Assembly: GCA_964649085.1 (NCBI GenBank)
Contig: CAZYPN010000025.1
Span: 32,815-96,814, forward strand
DNA from: JADMJV01 sp964649085
Lineage (GTDB): Bacteria > Vulcanimicrobiota > Xenobia > Xenobiales > JADMJV01
DNA length: 64,000 nucleotides
Direction: 5' to 3'
In this document: one piece after another, positions 27,001 through 36,200 of the stretch
Position numbering within the stretch: the stretch's first letter is position 1
Layout of the letters: each line of letters opens with the position of its first letter
Notes under the pieces: generated by a model
The model's database searches: none
Told to the model about the DNA's origin: nothing
Seen by the model: only the letters and a program-made list of their open reading frames with translations
Position numbers and translations under genes: made by a program

Positions 27001-27702
27001 ACCGCCAACGTGGGTCGCCTGTGGGACCTGTTCCGCAGCGCCCTGACGCCCCACCAGTCCTCCGGCCGGCTGTTGCCCCAGCGGCTGCGGGCCCTGTGCG
27101 AGCGCCTGCAGTTCGACCCCAGCCGCTGCGCCAGCCTGGACCTGGCCTACGAAGCTCTGGGGCTGCTGGACGCGCTGAAGCACCACGATGCCGCCGAAGG
27201 GCTGGAAGCCCTGGTGGCCTGTCCCTGGCGCGAGCCCCAGGCCGTGCTCTGGGCGCTGTTGAGCGGCTCTGGCTCGCTGGTGGCGGCGCTCAGCGAAAGC
27301 TTTTTGAGCATCGCCGGCAGCCTGCCCAGCCTGGCCCAGCAGAGCGACGACGGCAAAGAGTTGTTGAACGAAGTGCAGCAGCAGCTGGCCAGCCAGACCG
27401 AGGTAAGCGGGCTGCTAAAACTGTTTCGCCATCTGGAAGCCCACGTGCCCGGGCTGTGGACCCGCCAGCTGCCTCCCGCCAGCACGGCGGCGGTGGCGCC
27501 GCCTTCGGTGGTGGCCACGCCTTCAGCGGTGGCCGCGCGGGTGGTCGACCCCCCGGCGGCGGGGCTGCGCCTGAAGCATCAGGGTCAGCTGGCCGAGGCC
27601 GATGCCGAAAAGCTGCGCCAAACCTTGGAAGAACTGCTGCTTGAGCTGGAACAGCCCGGGCGTCGGGTTTCGCTCAGCTGGCAGGTGTGGGAAAGCCCGT
27701 GA
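24040..27702 (+). CDS. pglY: BREX type 2 P-loop ATPase PglY (DUF6079-like)
   Basis: ATG 24040 is preceded by GAAGGAAG; the upstream extension of the frame lies in the divergent control region. The 1,220-residue protein opens with the PglY signature LKDLIDIPERIYEGDFVLKL and TLRDYVVTPQLKDQFDNAL, then Walker A LHGSFGSGKSHF (from about 69). Acidic LLFLDELVLWL (near 265-275) serves as Walker B, and the NBD is followed by a long helical region. Length and order match BREX-2 PglY, the counterpart of BrxC. In BREX this large ATPase is required for defence and may assemble as a multimer on DNA. The stop overlaps pglZ by 4 nt. Confidence 0.9.
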   Translation: MSTLLKDLIDIPERIYEGDFVLKLTEGIRRPEDTLRDYVVTPQLKDQFDNALSFVASALSSHQSKAAFLHGSFGSGKSHFMAVLNLLLAGHPQAWEHADLGPIAARHAGLKHKKFLSLAFHMINATSMESKVLGGYVEAIRERHPDCPVPAVYQGEQLFENARQLRQTMGDEPFLQALNSGQKSSGLNWGKAATVSWTAASVDEAMQAAPGDARRQALVSLLLEKFFSSYSQVQREAQESYVNFDQGLHIISQHARELGYDAILLFLDELVLWLATMSSNLQFVNQEVQKLVKLVEAEHAGRAVPILSLVARQRDLKELIGESASGFEQFNFHDQIRHFEKRFHIIPLEDTNLPEIVSRRILRPKNEAARAQIDETFGRLQLRDDAREVLQDQYDLESFRKVYPFSPALVDTLVAVSSMLQRNRTAILILMELLIQQRDELTLGKLIPVGDLFDLVASDFQPYSPEVRRSFETARRLLEERFKPLILEASPSNTPTTDLRLFKTVLLAALVPQVRALRQLTPRKLTALNHGTIKSQIPGQEAGLALKRLQSWQTNINELRVDPETQEITLNLTTVDLERILEPVRSQDSPGHRKRYLRELLFGMMKISQSDQGQLSHSHKLLWRGTWRSFEILYMNVREQADLRGFQAGDVPRLILDYPFDEESCSPKNDLDRLQSYRDTYGEDTRTLVWLPRFLSRKIMADLGRLLMVEHILTGERLQQYTSHLSLQDRPQARMLLENQRSGLRAALQKALEMAYGILDAEPGYLDESDANQLSQEQILQSLHSAFQPRMPAAVDLSSALEGLLSQELQAHYPAHPEFPTKEPLSPALIRAVWKEIQNAAALDEARMEVADRNTRDKLRLLAEPLRLGVMGETHFVLKDHWKQHLEQEMNKRGLTGAVRVADLSAWLDLPRAMGLTPALRSLVLHTFALQTHRQVVRHGLALREFEAELPPDAELRPQQLPDPECWQQAWQRTRVVSPELYPMQVSTANVGRLWDLFRSALTPHQSSGRLLPQRLRALCERLQFDPSRCASLDLAYEALGLLDALKHHDAAEGLEALVACPWREPQAVLWALLSGSGSLVAALSESFLSIAGSLPSLAQQSDDGKELLNEVQQQLASQTEVSGLLKLFRHLEAHVPGLWTRQLPPASTAAVAPPSVVATPSAVAARVVDPPAAGLRLKHQGQLAEADAEKLRQTLEELLLELEQPGRRVSLSWQVWESP

Positions 27703-30209
27703 CCCCGGCCCCCAGCGAACTGCAGCTGCGCACCACCGTGTCGCGCCTTATGCGCCTCTACCCCGAGGCCCGGCTCTTCGGCTTTTACTGTGGCACGGGC
27801 TATCTGGGCGAGCCTCAGCTGAGCATCGATGGCCAGCCCTTGCTGGTGGAAGAGGTGCGCTCGCCGCTGCATTTTCACCAGCTGGCCTGGCAAAGTGAAC
27901 AGCACGACCGGCGCTACATTTGCCTGTGCCCCTGCCGAGAATGGGTCGACCAGGATCTGCGCGACCGCATGGCGCGGCGCGACTTGCTGGACTCGGACCC
28001 CTGGGAGGCGGTGCAGGACCTGTTCCGTGCCCATCAGGTAGACCCGCTGCTACGACGCCAGCGCAGCCTGGCCCAGTGGGCCCTGGAAGCCCAACCGCCC
28101 CAGGGCTTTCCAGCCGCGCTGGGCGGCGTGCTTACCACCGAGTTGTTCTGGAGCTGCTTGCTGGAGGCCCAGCTGCAGCTGAGCATAGATGCTTACGACC
28201 CATCCCAACTGCTGATGCAGGCCGGAACCCATCCCAACCCTTCGCCCTTGATCAGCGCCCCCCAGGAACTGGTCGAGCGCGCCGCCGACTGGCTGGCCCA
28301 ACGCGGAGGCGAGCTGGTGCGCGAACTGGTGCTGCTGATTCGTCGCCAGGGGGTGATCGACACGCTGGCCCTGGGCGTGCTCTGCGAGGTGCTGTATCTG
28401 GGGCCCGAGCTTGCCGACAGCCTGATGGCCCGGGGTCGACTGGAACAATTTTTCCCCGACCGCCCCTGGAGCCCGCCCCTGGGGCAGGCCTTTGGTCGCC
28501 TGTTGCGGCAGCTGACGGCCGACCCCCAGGCCTGCGCCCCCTGGCTGGCCGAGGTGCTGGAACGGGCGCGGGTGTTGTTGGCACAGCTGCGCGCCGAGGC
28601 GCTGGCCGAGCACAGCCTGATTTTGCCCCAGGGCTGGCACGGGCTGCTGGAGCAGATCGGCCAGGCCTTCCTGCCCCTCAAGTCGGCTCGACCCGAAGGG
28701 CTCAAAGTGCGTTTGCAGCAAGCTCGCCAGCACCGCCTGGCCGACAGCCACCAGCGCGAGCTGGTGCGCGTGGAAATGGCCCTGCGGCTGCTGCGCTACC
28801 TGCAGCAAGTCCGCGAGTCGACCTGGACGCGCCTGGGCGACGCCACCCAACACTATGTGGACGAACTGGCCTGGGTGGATCGAGCCCGTCAGCGGCTGCT
28901 GGAAGGCGCTACCCAGCCGGCCCTGGCGCAGGCCTTTCGGGCCCTGCTGGATCAGCTGAAAACACGGCGTGAGGCCTTCAACCAGAATTTTGCCGAGCTG
29001 GCCATCGGCCCTGGGGCCGAGGTGCCCGGGGTAGAAACCTTCCTCGACCGACTGGCCGTGCCGCTGGCTCGCGAGCAGCGTTTGCTCATCATCGTCTTGG
29101 ACGGTTGCAGCCAGGCGGTGCTGTTGGAACTGTTGCACAGCCTGGAAGAGCGCGAATGGGTGTGCTACTTGCCCGACCATCCCGCCCAGGGCCAGCTGCT
29201 GTCGGCCCTGCCCAGCGTTACCGAGGTCGCCCGCACCAGCCTGCTCTCGGGGCAGCTGGTTCAGGGCAAGGCCGCCGACGAGAAGGAAGCCTATTCTCGC
29301 CACCCGGGCCTGCGCGCCGTCTGTCGCAAGGACTATCCTCCTCAGCTCTATCATAAGAAAGACCTGGCCGAAGGGGCTGTCTACGAGCGCCTGCGCTCGG
29401 ACGACTACCGGGTGATCAGCGTGGTGGTCAATTCCATCGATGACACCCTGGCCCGCGACGAGCAGCTGGATTTGAGCTGGAGCAGCCAGCTGATCGCTCC
29501 TCTGGAAGGGCTGTTGCAGGCGGCGCGTTTTCGCGGCCGCATGGTGTTGCTGGTAAGCGACCACGGCCACCTGCTGGAAGACGGCACGGCGGAGCTGCCG
29601 GCCGCCGCCGGCGCGGGCAACCGTTGGCAGCCTGGCGACGAGGCCCAGCCAGGAGCTTTGGTGGCGCGGGGCGGCCGCCTGCAGCTGGCCGACCCGGCCC
29701 GGCTGCTCTACAGCGAGTCGCTGCGCTGGGGGCCAAAGAAACGCGGCTACCACGGCGGCCTCAGCCCCCAGGAAATGGTGTGCGCGCTGGCCCTGCTGGC
29801 AGCCCCGGGGCAGAAAATCGCCGGCTGGCACGAGGGCCGTCGCCCGGCGCCCTCCTGGTGGGACCCGCTGCCGCAGGCACCTTTCGCACCATCCCAGGCC
29901 CAGGGCAGCCTGTTCGAGAACCCGCGTCCGCTCAGCGAGGTGCTGGCCGAAACCACCGTGTGGCAGAGCCGCCGAAAGACCCTGCCTCCCCCACCCCACC
30001 TGGAACGACTGCTAGAGCTGCTGGGTCAATCGGCCGAGGCCAGCCTGGACCAGCTCACCACCCACCTGGGCCTGTCACGCCCTCAGGTGCGCACCTACGG
30101 GGTGGCCTGGATTCGCTGGCTCAACGTGGACGGCGAGCCCGTGCTGAGCCTGCAGGGGGAGCAGCTCCGACTCGACCGCGATGCCCTGCGTCGGGCCTTT
30201 GGCGTATAG
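27699..30209 (+). CDS. pglZ: BREX type 2 alkaline-phosphatase-superfamily protein PglZ
   Basis: I take GTG 27699, which overlaps the pglY stop (GTGA); an in-frame GTG at 27687 is possible. The 836-residue protein has a helical N-terminal half and a PglZ domain with LLIIVLDGCSQAVLLELL (D468) and LVSDHGHLLEDG (D621, H622, H624), the metal-site residues of the alkaline phosphatase fold. A winged-helix-like tail (TTHLGLSRPQVRTYGVAWI) ends it. PglZ is the hallmark of BREX/Pgl systems and was described as protecting the host from PglX toxicity in the Streptomyces Pgl system. It is convergent with the giant fusion gene, with only 14 nt between them. Confidence 0.9.
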   Translation: MTPAPSELQLRTTVSRLMRLYPEARLFGFYCGTGYLGEPQLSIDGQPLLVEEVRSPLHFHQLAWQSEQHDRRYICLCPCREWVDQDLRDRMARRDLLDSDPWEAVQDLFRAHQVDPLLRRQRSLAQWALEAQPPQGFPAALGGVLTTELFWSCLLEAQLQLSIDAYDPSQLLMQAGTHPNPSPLISAPQELVERAADWLAQRGGELVRELVLLIRRQGVIDTLALGVLCEVLYLGPELADSLMARGRLEQFFPDRPWSPPLGQAFGRLLRQLTADPQACAPWLAEVLERARVLLAQLRAEALAEHSLILPQGWHGLLEQIGQAFLPLKSARPEGLKVRLQQARQHRLADSHQRELVRVEMALRLLRYLQQVRESTWTRLGDATQHYVDELAWVDRARQRLLEGATQPALAQAFRALLDQLKTRREAFNQNFAELAIGPGAEVPGVETFLDRLAVPLAREQRLLIIVLDGCSQAVLLELLHSLEEREWVCYLPDHPAQGQLLSALPSVTEVARTSLLSGQLVQGKAADEKEAYSRHPGLRAVCRKDYPPQLYHKKDLAEGAVYERLRSDDYRVISVVVNSIDDTLARDEQLDLSWSSQLIAPLEGLLQAARFRGRMVLLVSDHGHLLEDGTAELPAAAGAGNRWQPGDEAQPGALVARGGRLQLADPARLLYSESLRWGPKKRGYHGGLSPQEMVCALALLAAPGQKIAGWHEGRRPAPSWWDPLPQAPFAPSQAQGSLFENPRPLSEVLAETTVWQSRRKTLPPPPHLERLLELLGQSAEASLDQLTTHLGLSRPQVRTYGVAWIRWLNVDGEPVLSLQGEQLRLDRDALRRAFGV

Positions 30210-30223
30210 ACCGGGCCAGCCTC

Positions 30224-33200
30224 TTAGCCGGCGACGACCGACCATAGCTCGTCAAGCTGTCGGATGCGGCCGGCCCTTTCCAGTCGGAGAAGCCGGTCCT
30301 GCAGCACAGCAGCCACTTCCTTGCCCACCTTCTGCTTGCCGAAATGGCGAGCGACGCACTGAAAAAGCTCCCTGTCGCGACTGGAGAGGGCCCTTTGGAG
30401 TTCGAAAAGGAGGGCGTTGTCGATTTCTACGGGAGGAACTTCGGAGAGATCTCGGGGGCAGTTGGCCGGATGATAGCGAAACCCCTGAAAATTCTCCTTC
30501 TGTTGCGCATTCAACCAGAGAACGCCCTCGTCGACGACCAGCATTCCCAGCCGGTCGAGGGCATCGATCTGCTGCAGCAGGTGAGAGCGGATACGTGCGC
30601 CGACTTTTCGCGCCCCCATCGCCTGAACGGTGCGTCGGAGTGCGTATTCAAGGGAAACCGGGGCCTCGTTGCTGAGCAGCGGCCTGAGCAACTCGAGAAA
30701 AACCTGCGCGCCAACTTCGTGGGGCGCCACCGCCAGCGAGGGGAGCATCGTGGGTATATAGCTGGGCACCTGCGGCGAGGGCGACCTTGAGGCAACCTCT
30801 TCAAAGGTCTCTTCCGGTTCGCAAGTCGCCGGCTCCGGCGGCAGGACCGATTCCATTTCCACCGACGACACGGGCAGCTCTTCCTCCAACATTTGCTGGA
30901 GCCGCTGGTGTAATTCCTCGCATACCCTGGCCGGGTCCCGCAGCCAATCGAGGCACCACACGCGCAGCAGTCGCCAGCCCAACTGGGCCAGAACGGTGCT
31001 ACGCAGCCGATCGCGATCGCGAGTGGTGGCGGCCGAACAGTAGTGCTCGCCGTCGCATTCGATACCTGCCAGGTATCGGGCGGGTTCGCGGGGGTCAACC
31101 ACGGCCATGTCTATCTGGTAACCCGAGCATCCGATGTGCGGTTGCACCGTCCAGCCACGGGCTTGAAGGGCCGCTGCAACGGCATTCTCCAGCCCGCCCC
31201 CCTGCATCTCGCCTTGTTGTTGCGGTCTTTCCAGCGCCTCGATGCCCCGTCGCGCGTAATCCAAGAATGCGCGCAGGTCTTTGGCGCCTCGTGCGTTCGT
31301 TCGGTTGAGCTCGATTTGTTCGGGCAGGATCGAGGAAAAAATCCACATTTGCTGTCGCGCTCGACTGACGGCCACGTTTAGCCGGCGCTCTCCGCCGCGC
31401 CTGTTCAAGGGGCCGAACTCCAGCCGATATTTGCCGGTTTCGTCAGGGCCATACCCTATCGAGAAGAGAATCACATCGCGCTCGTCACCTTGAACGTTTT
31501 CAAGGTTTTTGATAAAGACGGGTTCGAACGTATTGGAAAAATGACGCTCTAGCTTTGGGTCTTGGGAACGGCGCTGGTCCAGGAGATTCTCAATCAGGCT
31601 TTGCTGGGCCTGGTTGAAGGTCACCACGCCGAAACTCTGGTTGGTGCTGGGATCGGAAAGTCGTTCCACGAGGAAATTGACGACTTCTTCGGCTTCCTTT
31701 GGGTTCTGACGGGTCGAGCTGCGGCCATAAACCGCATCTGGAATGTAGCGAAAGTTAACACCCCGGCGGGGATGGCCCAGATGAGAATTGGGGAAAGTCA
31801 GCAGGCGATTCTCGTAATAGTGACAGTTGCTGAAGGCAATCAGCCGCTCGTCCGAGCTGCGGTAATGCCAGGTCAATGAAGTTTCCGGAAGGCCTGCGGT
31901 GTGACATTCGTCCAGGATACTCTCCAGTTGACCGCCCAATTCTGCATCAAGTTCGGTTTCGTCCTGGCCGATGGCGAAAAACGATGTGGGCGGCAACTGA
32001 CGCGAGTCCCCCACGACTACCCACTGTTTACCGCGCGCCAGCGCGCCCAGAGCATCCCACGGCGCAATTTGAGAGGCTTCGTCAAAAATGACCAGATCGA
32101 ACATCGCCCGCCCTGGCTCCAAGAACTGGGCGATGGAAAGCGGGCTCATCAGCAGGCAGGGCTTGAGCAGCGGCAGCAAATTGGGAATCTCTTTAAAGAG
32201 CAGACGGGGCGCTTTGTGAGCCCTCTGCTTCTTGGTTTCTCGCTGCAGAACAGCCATCTCGCCGCGGTCGGCATTGCCCGGGTCGGGTATCTTCTCTGCC
32301 AGTTTAGCCGCTACTGCACGACGATTCAGCAGGAGCATTTCCTCGTCGAGATTGCGGAACTCCTGAACCAACTCGTTATGACTGGCGCCGCGAAACCGGT
32401 AGAGCGGCGGGCTGTCGAGATGGTGGCGCAACCATCCGATCAGTAATGTCTGCTCGACGCACGGCTCCAGCTGGTCTGCACTCAACTGGCCCGACCAGGC
32501 CGCCTGAACAAACGCCCCCAGGTTGAGTCGTTCCGCGCCCTGACATGCCTCGACGAAGAGGGCCCAATCGGGCAACTGAAACTGATGGGGCTTGTGCTGG
32601 GCCACCCAAGACAGTAGCTCGGACCAGTCGTCGGGAATGGCGCTGACTTCCAGCAACTTCGTCCAATCGGCTTTCCAGGTCATCACCCGTTCGCGCTTTT
32701 GCTGAAAGCTGTTCAGCCACTTGCACAGGGGGCCTTCGGGTCGCAGTCGATCTTCGTAGCAGGCCCACTCCCGCAACCGGTCGGCAATGACGGCTAGCTC
32801 GGGAGAAGCCTCGGTCAATTCCTGGAGACCCCTTCGAAACTCCCCTATCCAGCTGACCAGTTGGTCCAAATCGTCCGGATTTTCTTGATAGCGAGCACTC
32901 CCCGCACTTCCGAGCCATTCCGTCCTTTGGGTGGCCCGCTCGGCCAGGCTCTGGTCGAGGCGAACCACCTCAAGGGCAGTCAGCAATTGCTCCAAGACCT
33001 TCGCATTTGCGGCCAGCGGGCGTCGCGCCACTTTGCTCAATTGCTGTCGGCTGGTGCGCAGCATGAACCAACCCAAAGCGAACGAAGAACCCCATTTTTC
33101 AAACCGAGCTTTCAAACCAGCCAGGTCTAGCCGGAGCAACGACTCTTCAAAATCTTCGCTTAAAGTTTGCCAGAGGCGGGCCCGCTCTCTCTGCTGCTCG

Positions 33201-36200
33201 CTGTCGCGACGAAGCTGGCTTTCTACCTCGCTCCACGGGGTTGCCGTCAACAGATTGCGAGTTGGCAGGGGTGACCTGGCGAAGATTTCGAAAGCTTTGG
33301 CCAGTGCGGGGGAATCGAGGTTGCTGGTATTCCAGTAGGCGATGCCATCTTGGCAGTGGGAAACCCAGTCGGTAACCAGCGAAGTGTTGCTCCAGAGCTG
33401 GTCGAGGCGTCGTCCCTGCTCAGACCCCCAGCGCGCAGGCCTGCAGGTCGACCAGGGGCTGGCTTCCGGCAGCCCCACGTCGCGCACGCGACTGCGCAAT
33501 TCTCGGGCCGCTCTTCGACACTCTTCCAGCTGGGAACGCTGCAGATCTGGCGCTACGTCTACACACTCCAGGGGAGCCACGAAAGCGGCCAGTTGGCAAA
33601 CCCGAGACACGGCCGTGGAGATGGAATAGCCGATGGGATGGGTCTGGTGGATGGCCCGCACATAAACCGACAGCTCTCTCTGCTTTTCCAGCAGCTGACT
33701 GGCCGCTTCCGCTCTGCTTTCGGGGGGCCGTAACCGTCGCTGGTTCAGTGCATCACCCAGTTGACGAATGATTTCCAACTTATTGGCCTTATTCGAATGC
33801 AATTCGAGGCAGAACGGACCCAGTCCGATTTTCTGAAGCCTGCGATGGACAACCTCCAGAGCGGCCATCTTCTCGGCCACAAACAGCACCGTTCGTCCGC
33901 GGGCCAAGTTTTGAGCGATCATGTTGGAAATGGTCTGAGACTTTCCGGTGCCCGGCGGACCTTGCAGAACGAAAGAACTGCCGCGTTCCGAGCTCAACAC
34001 CGCCGCTAACTGAGAAGAGTCGGCATCCAATACACAGAGGTTGTCCTCGGGCCGCTGCTGATCCACCTCGGCAGGCTGCACGAGCGGAACTTCCACCCGG
34101 CAATTCTGCTCGAGAAAGCCCTTCAACACGGGAGAGCTCTCTTGTAAGCGTGGGAAATGCTCAAGGTCTTGAAGCATGAGTTGTTTGGCAAAGGAAAACG
34201 AGCCGATGACGGCCTGATTGTGAACGCTCCAACCCTTCATCGTCAGCAGCGCCGAACGCAAGCTCTGCAGTAAACCGTCGAGGTCGGGCTGCTCCTGATC
34301 GCCAGGCCACTGCTCCAGTTCCGAAAGGTCCAGCTTGAAGTCGGTTGCGATTTTGCGCAGCAGCGTGAGGTTAATGCGCAGGTCCTCATCGCGCCATCGC
34401 AACTTGTAGGGTTCGTTGATGCGGGTGCGGACCAGCTGCACCGGCAGCAGAGCCACGGGCGCGTGGCGCTTGGAAGCCGCTCGTTCGGACTCGACCCAGC
34501 CCAGCAGGCCGAGGGCCAGGTAGAGGGTATAGGAGCCCGTTTCCTCGATACTGACCCTCTCGGAGCGATAGAGTTCAAGGACTCGCTTCTGCAACTCCTG
34601 GTCCTCGAGGTGAACGCACAGTCGTCCCGCCTCAAACTGCGACCACACCTCTTCCTGCACAGGGTCTGACCCCAATTGCATTTGGGCGATCTGTCGGTTG
34701 CGTGGGTCATCTGCGCGAAGAATCGCCGGCTTGCCGACCAGGGTGAATTCTTCACCGCTGAGCAATTCGTCCAGAATTTGTTGGGGCTGTTCAAGAAGCA
34801 GGGGCAGGATGCGCTTGTTGCTGTCTCGGCGCAGATCCAGCAGCTTGTTTCGAGTGCTCAGGTCGAGCAAGCGGTTTTTCCAGCTCTCCAGGCGCTTCTC
34901 CCACAACTGTTGCGGCCTTCGGTCGGCCTCGGTGGTGGCTTGCCAGGCGGCCGGATAGCGAACTTCCTCGAGAACCGGCACACGGGCGTCCTCGGTGACC
35001 ACGGTGACTTGCCCCGCCTCGGTCGAGAAACGCAGGGGCAGAGGCCGAATTTTGCTTCGCTCGGCAGACCGCAAGTCCAGAGCCAGCCCAAAGCTGCTCT
35101 CGTCGATCAGGTAATCTCGGGCGACCGCTTCCGCTTCGGCGAAGCTGCAACCAGGCGGGTGGCAAACCGAAGACGAGTCGAACAGGCAGAGAATGCCCAG
35201 GTCCAGAGCTTTTTGCAGGGTGGCGGCGTCTTCAATATGGCCGTTCGGGTCATCTTCCTGGCGCAGCCAGCAACCTGGGAAAGCGTGGCCGGAAACCAAA
35301 ACCAATAGCGGATGAAGTCCTGCCAGCCGCATACAGGCCGCGAAGAGACAGGTGATGTCCAGGCAGTTCCCTTGCTTGTGGGAGAGGATTTGATCCGGGG
35401 TGCGGATTTTCTGTCCCATTTCCAAAAAGCCAAAGCTGCCCTCGACGTAAAGAAGATTCAACTCGGACACGGCCTTGTAAATTTCGGACACCAGTTCATA
35501 GGCGTGTTCACTACCCTGTTGGTAACCGCAAATGGAGCAATCCTCAATTTTTTTCAAAATCTCGTGCACAGCCGGATGATTGGGCAAAACGAAGCTGCAC
35601 AACAATTCCTGTAGGTGACTTGAGCCGGCCCAATGGTTGTAAGCGAGCACATCAATCGGAGACTGGTGCTGGTAGCGCACCTCGTCTCCCACAAGGATGT
35701 CCAGGGCCAGATAGCTATGAGTGGTTTCGTAGGTCAGCGCCAGCTGATGGGCTTTGAGAACCAGGTGAGGAGACTGCTTTTCCCAGGTCTTACCTGGCGC
35801 CCACGAGTCTTTGGTAAACTCGGCAACTTCGCTGAACTCGTCGCCCAATCGCAGGCGCAGGCGGACGTTCTCAAGGATACGGTCGCCCTGGTAGGTAACT
35901 TTGCAGTGGTGAACCACCGGAACCGCGTTATGCTGCATGGCCAGGCTGACAACATCGGAGTGGTCGAGTTCAACGCAAAACATTGGACGACCCGCCAGTG
36001 ATTGACTCCATTCCTGACGCATTTGCTCCAGGCTAGCGTGGCGACAGCCCGGCTCTGAGGCAAACGCTTTCTGAAAAAAAGCCTGGAGGCGATGGCCGTT
36101 GAGGGACACGGGCAACACCGTTCGCTGCTCGGTGAAATCCCAAGAGGGCACCTCGCCGCTCGCCATCTCGCACAAGGTGGCCGCCAGGCTATATCTTTCT

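Noticed and set aside
25780..27186. Open frame of 468 codons on the minus strand
   Set aside because: Antisense to pglY, with composition of a shadow frame.
28050..29999. Open frame of 649 codons on the minus strand
   Set aside because: Antisense to pglZ, whose metal motifs and overlap with pglY are clear; the shadow has no recognisable motif.
13036..30209. DISARM system
   Set aside because: The SNF2 helicase resembles DrmD, but drmA, drmB (DUF1998) and drmC (PLD) are absent while pglY and pglZ are present.
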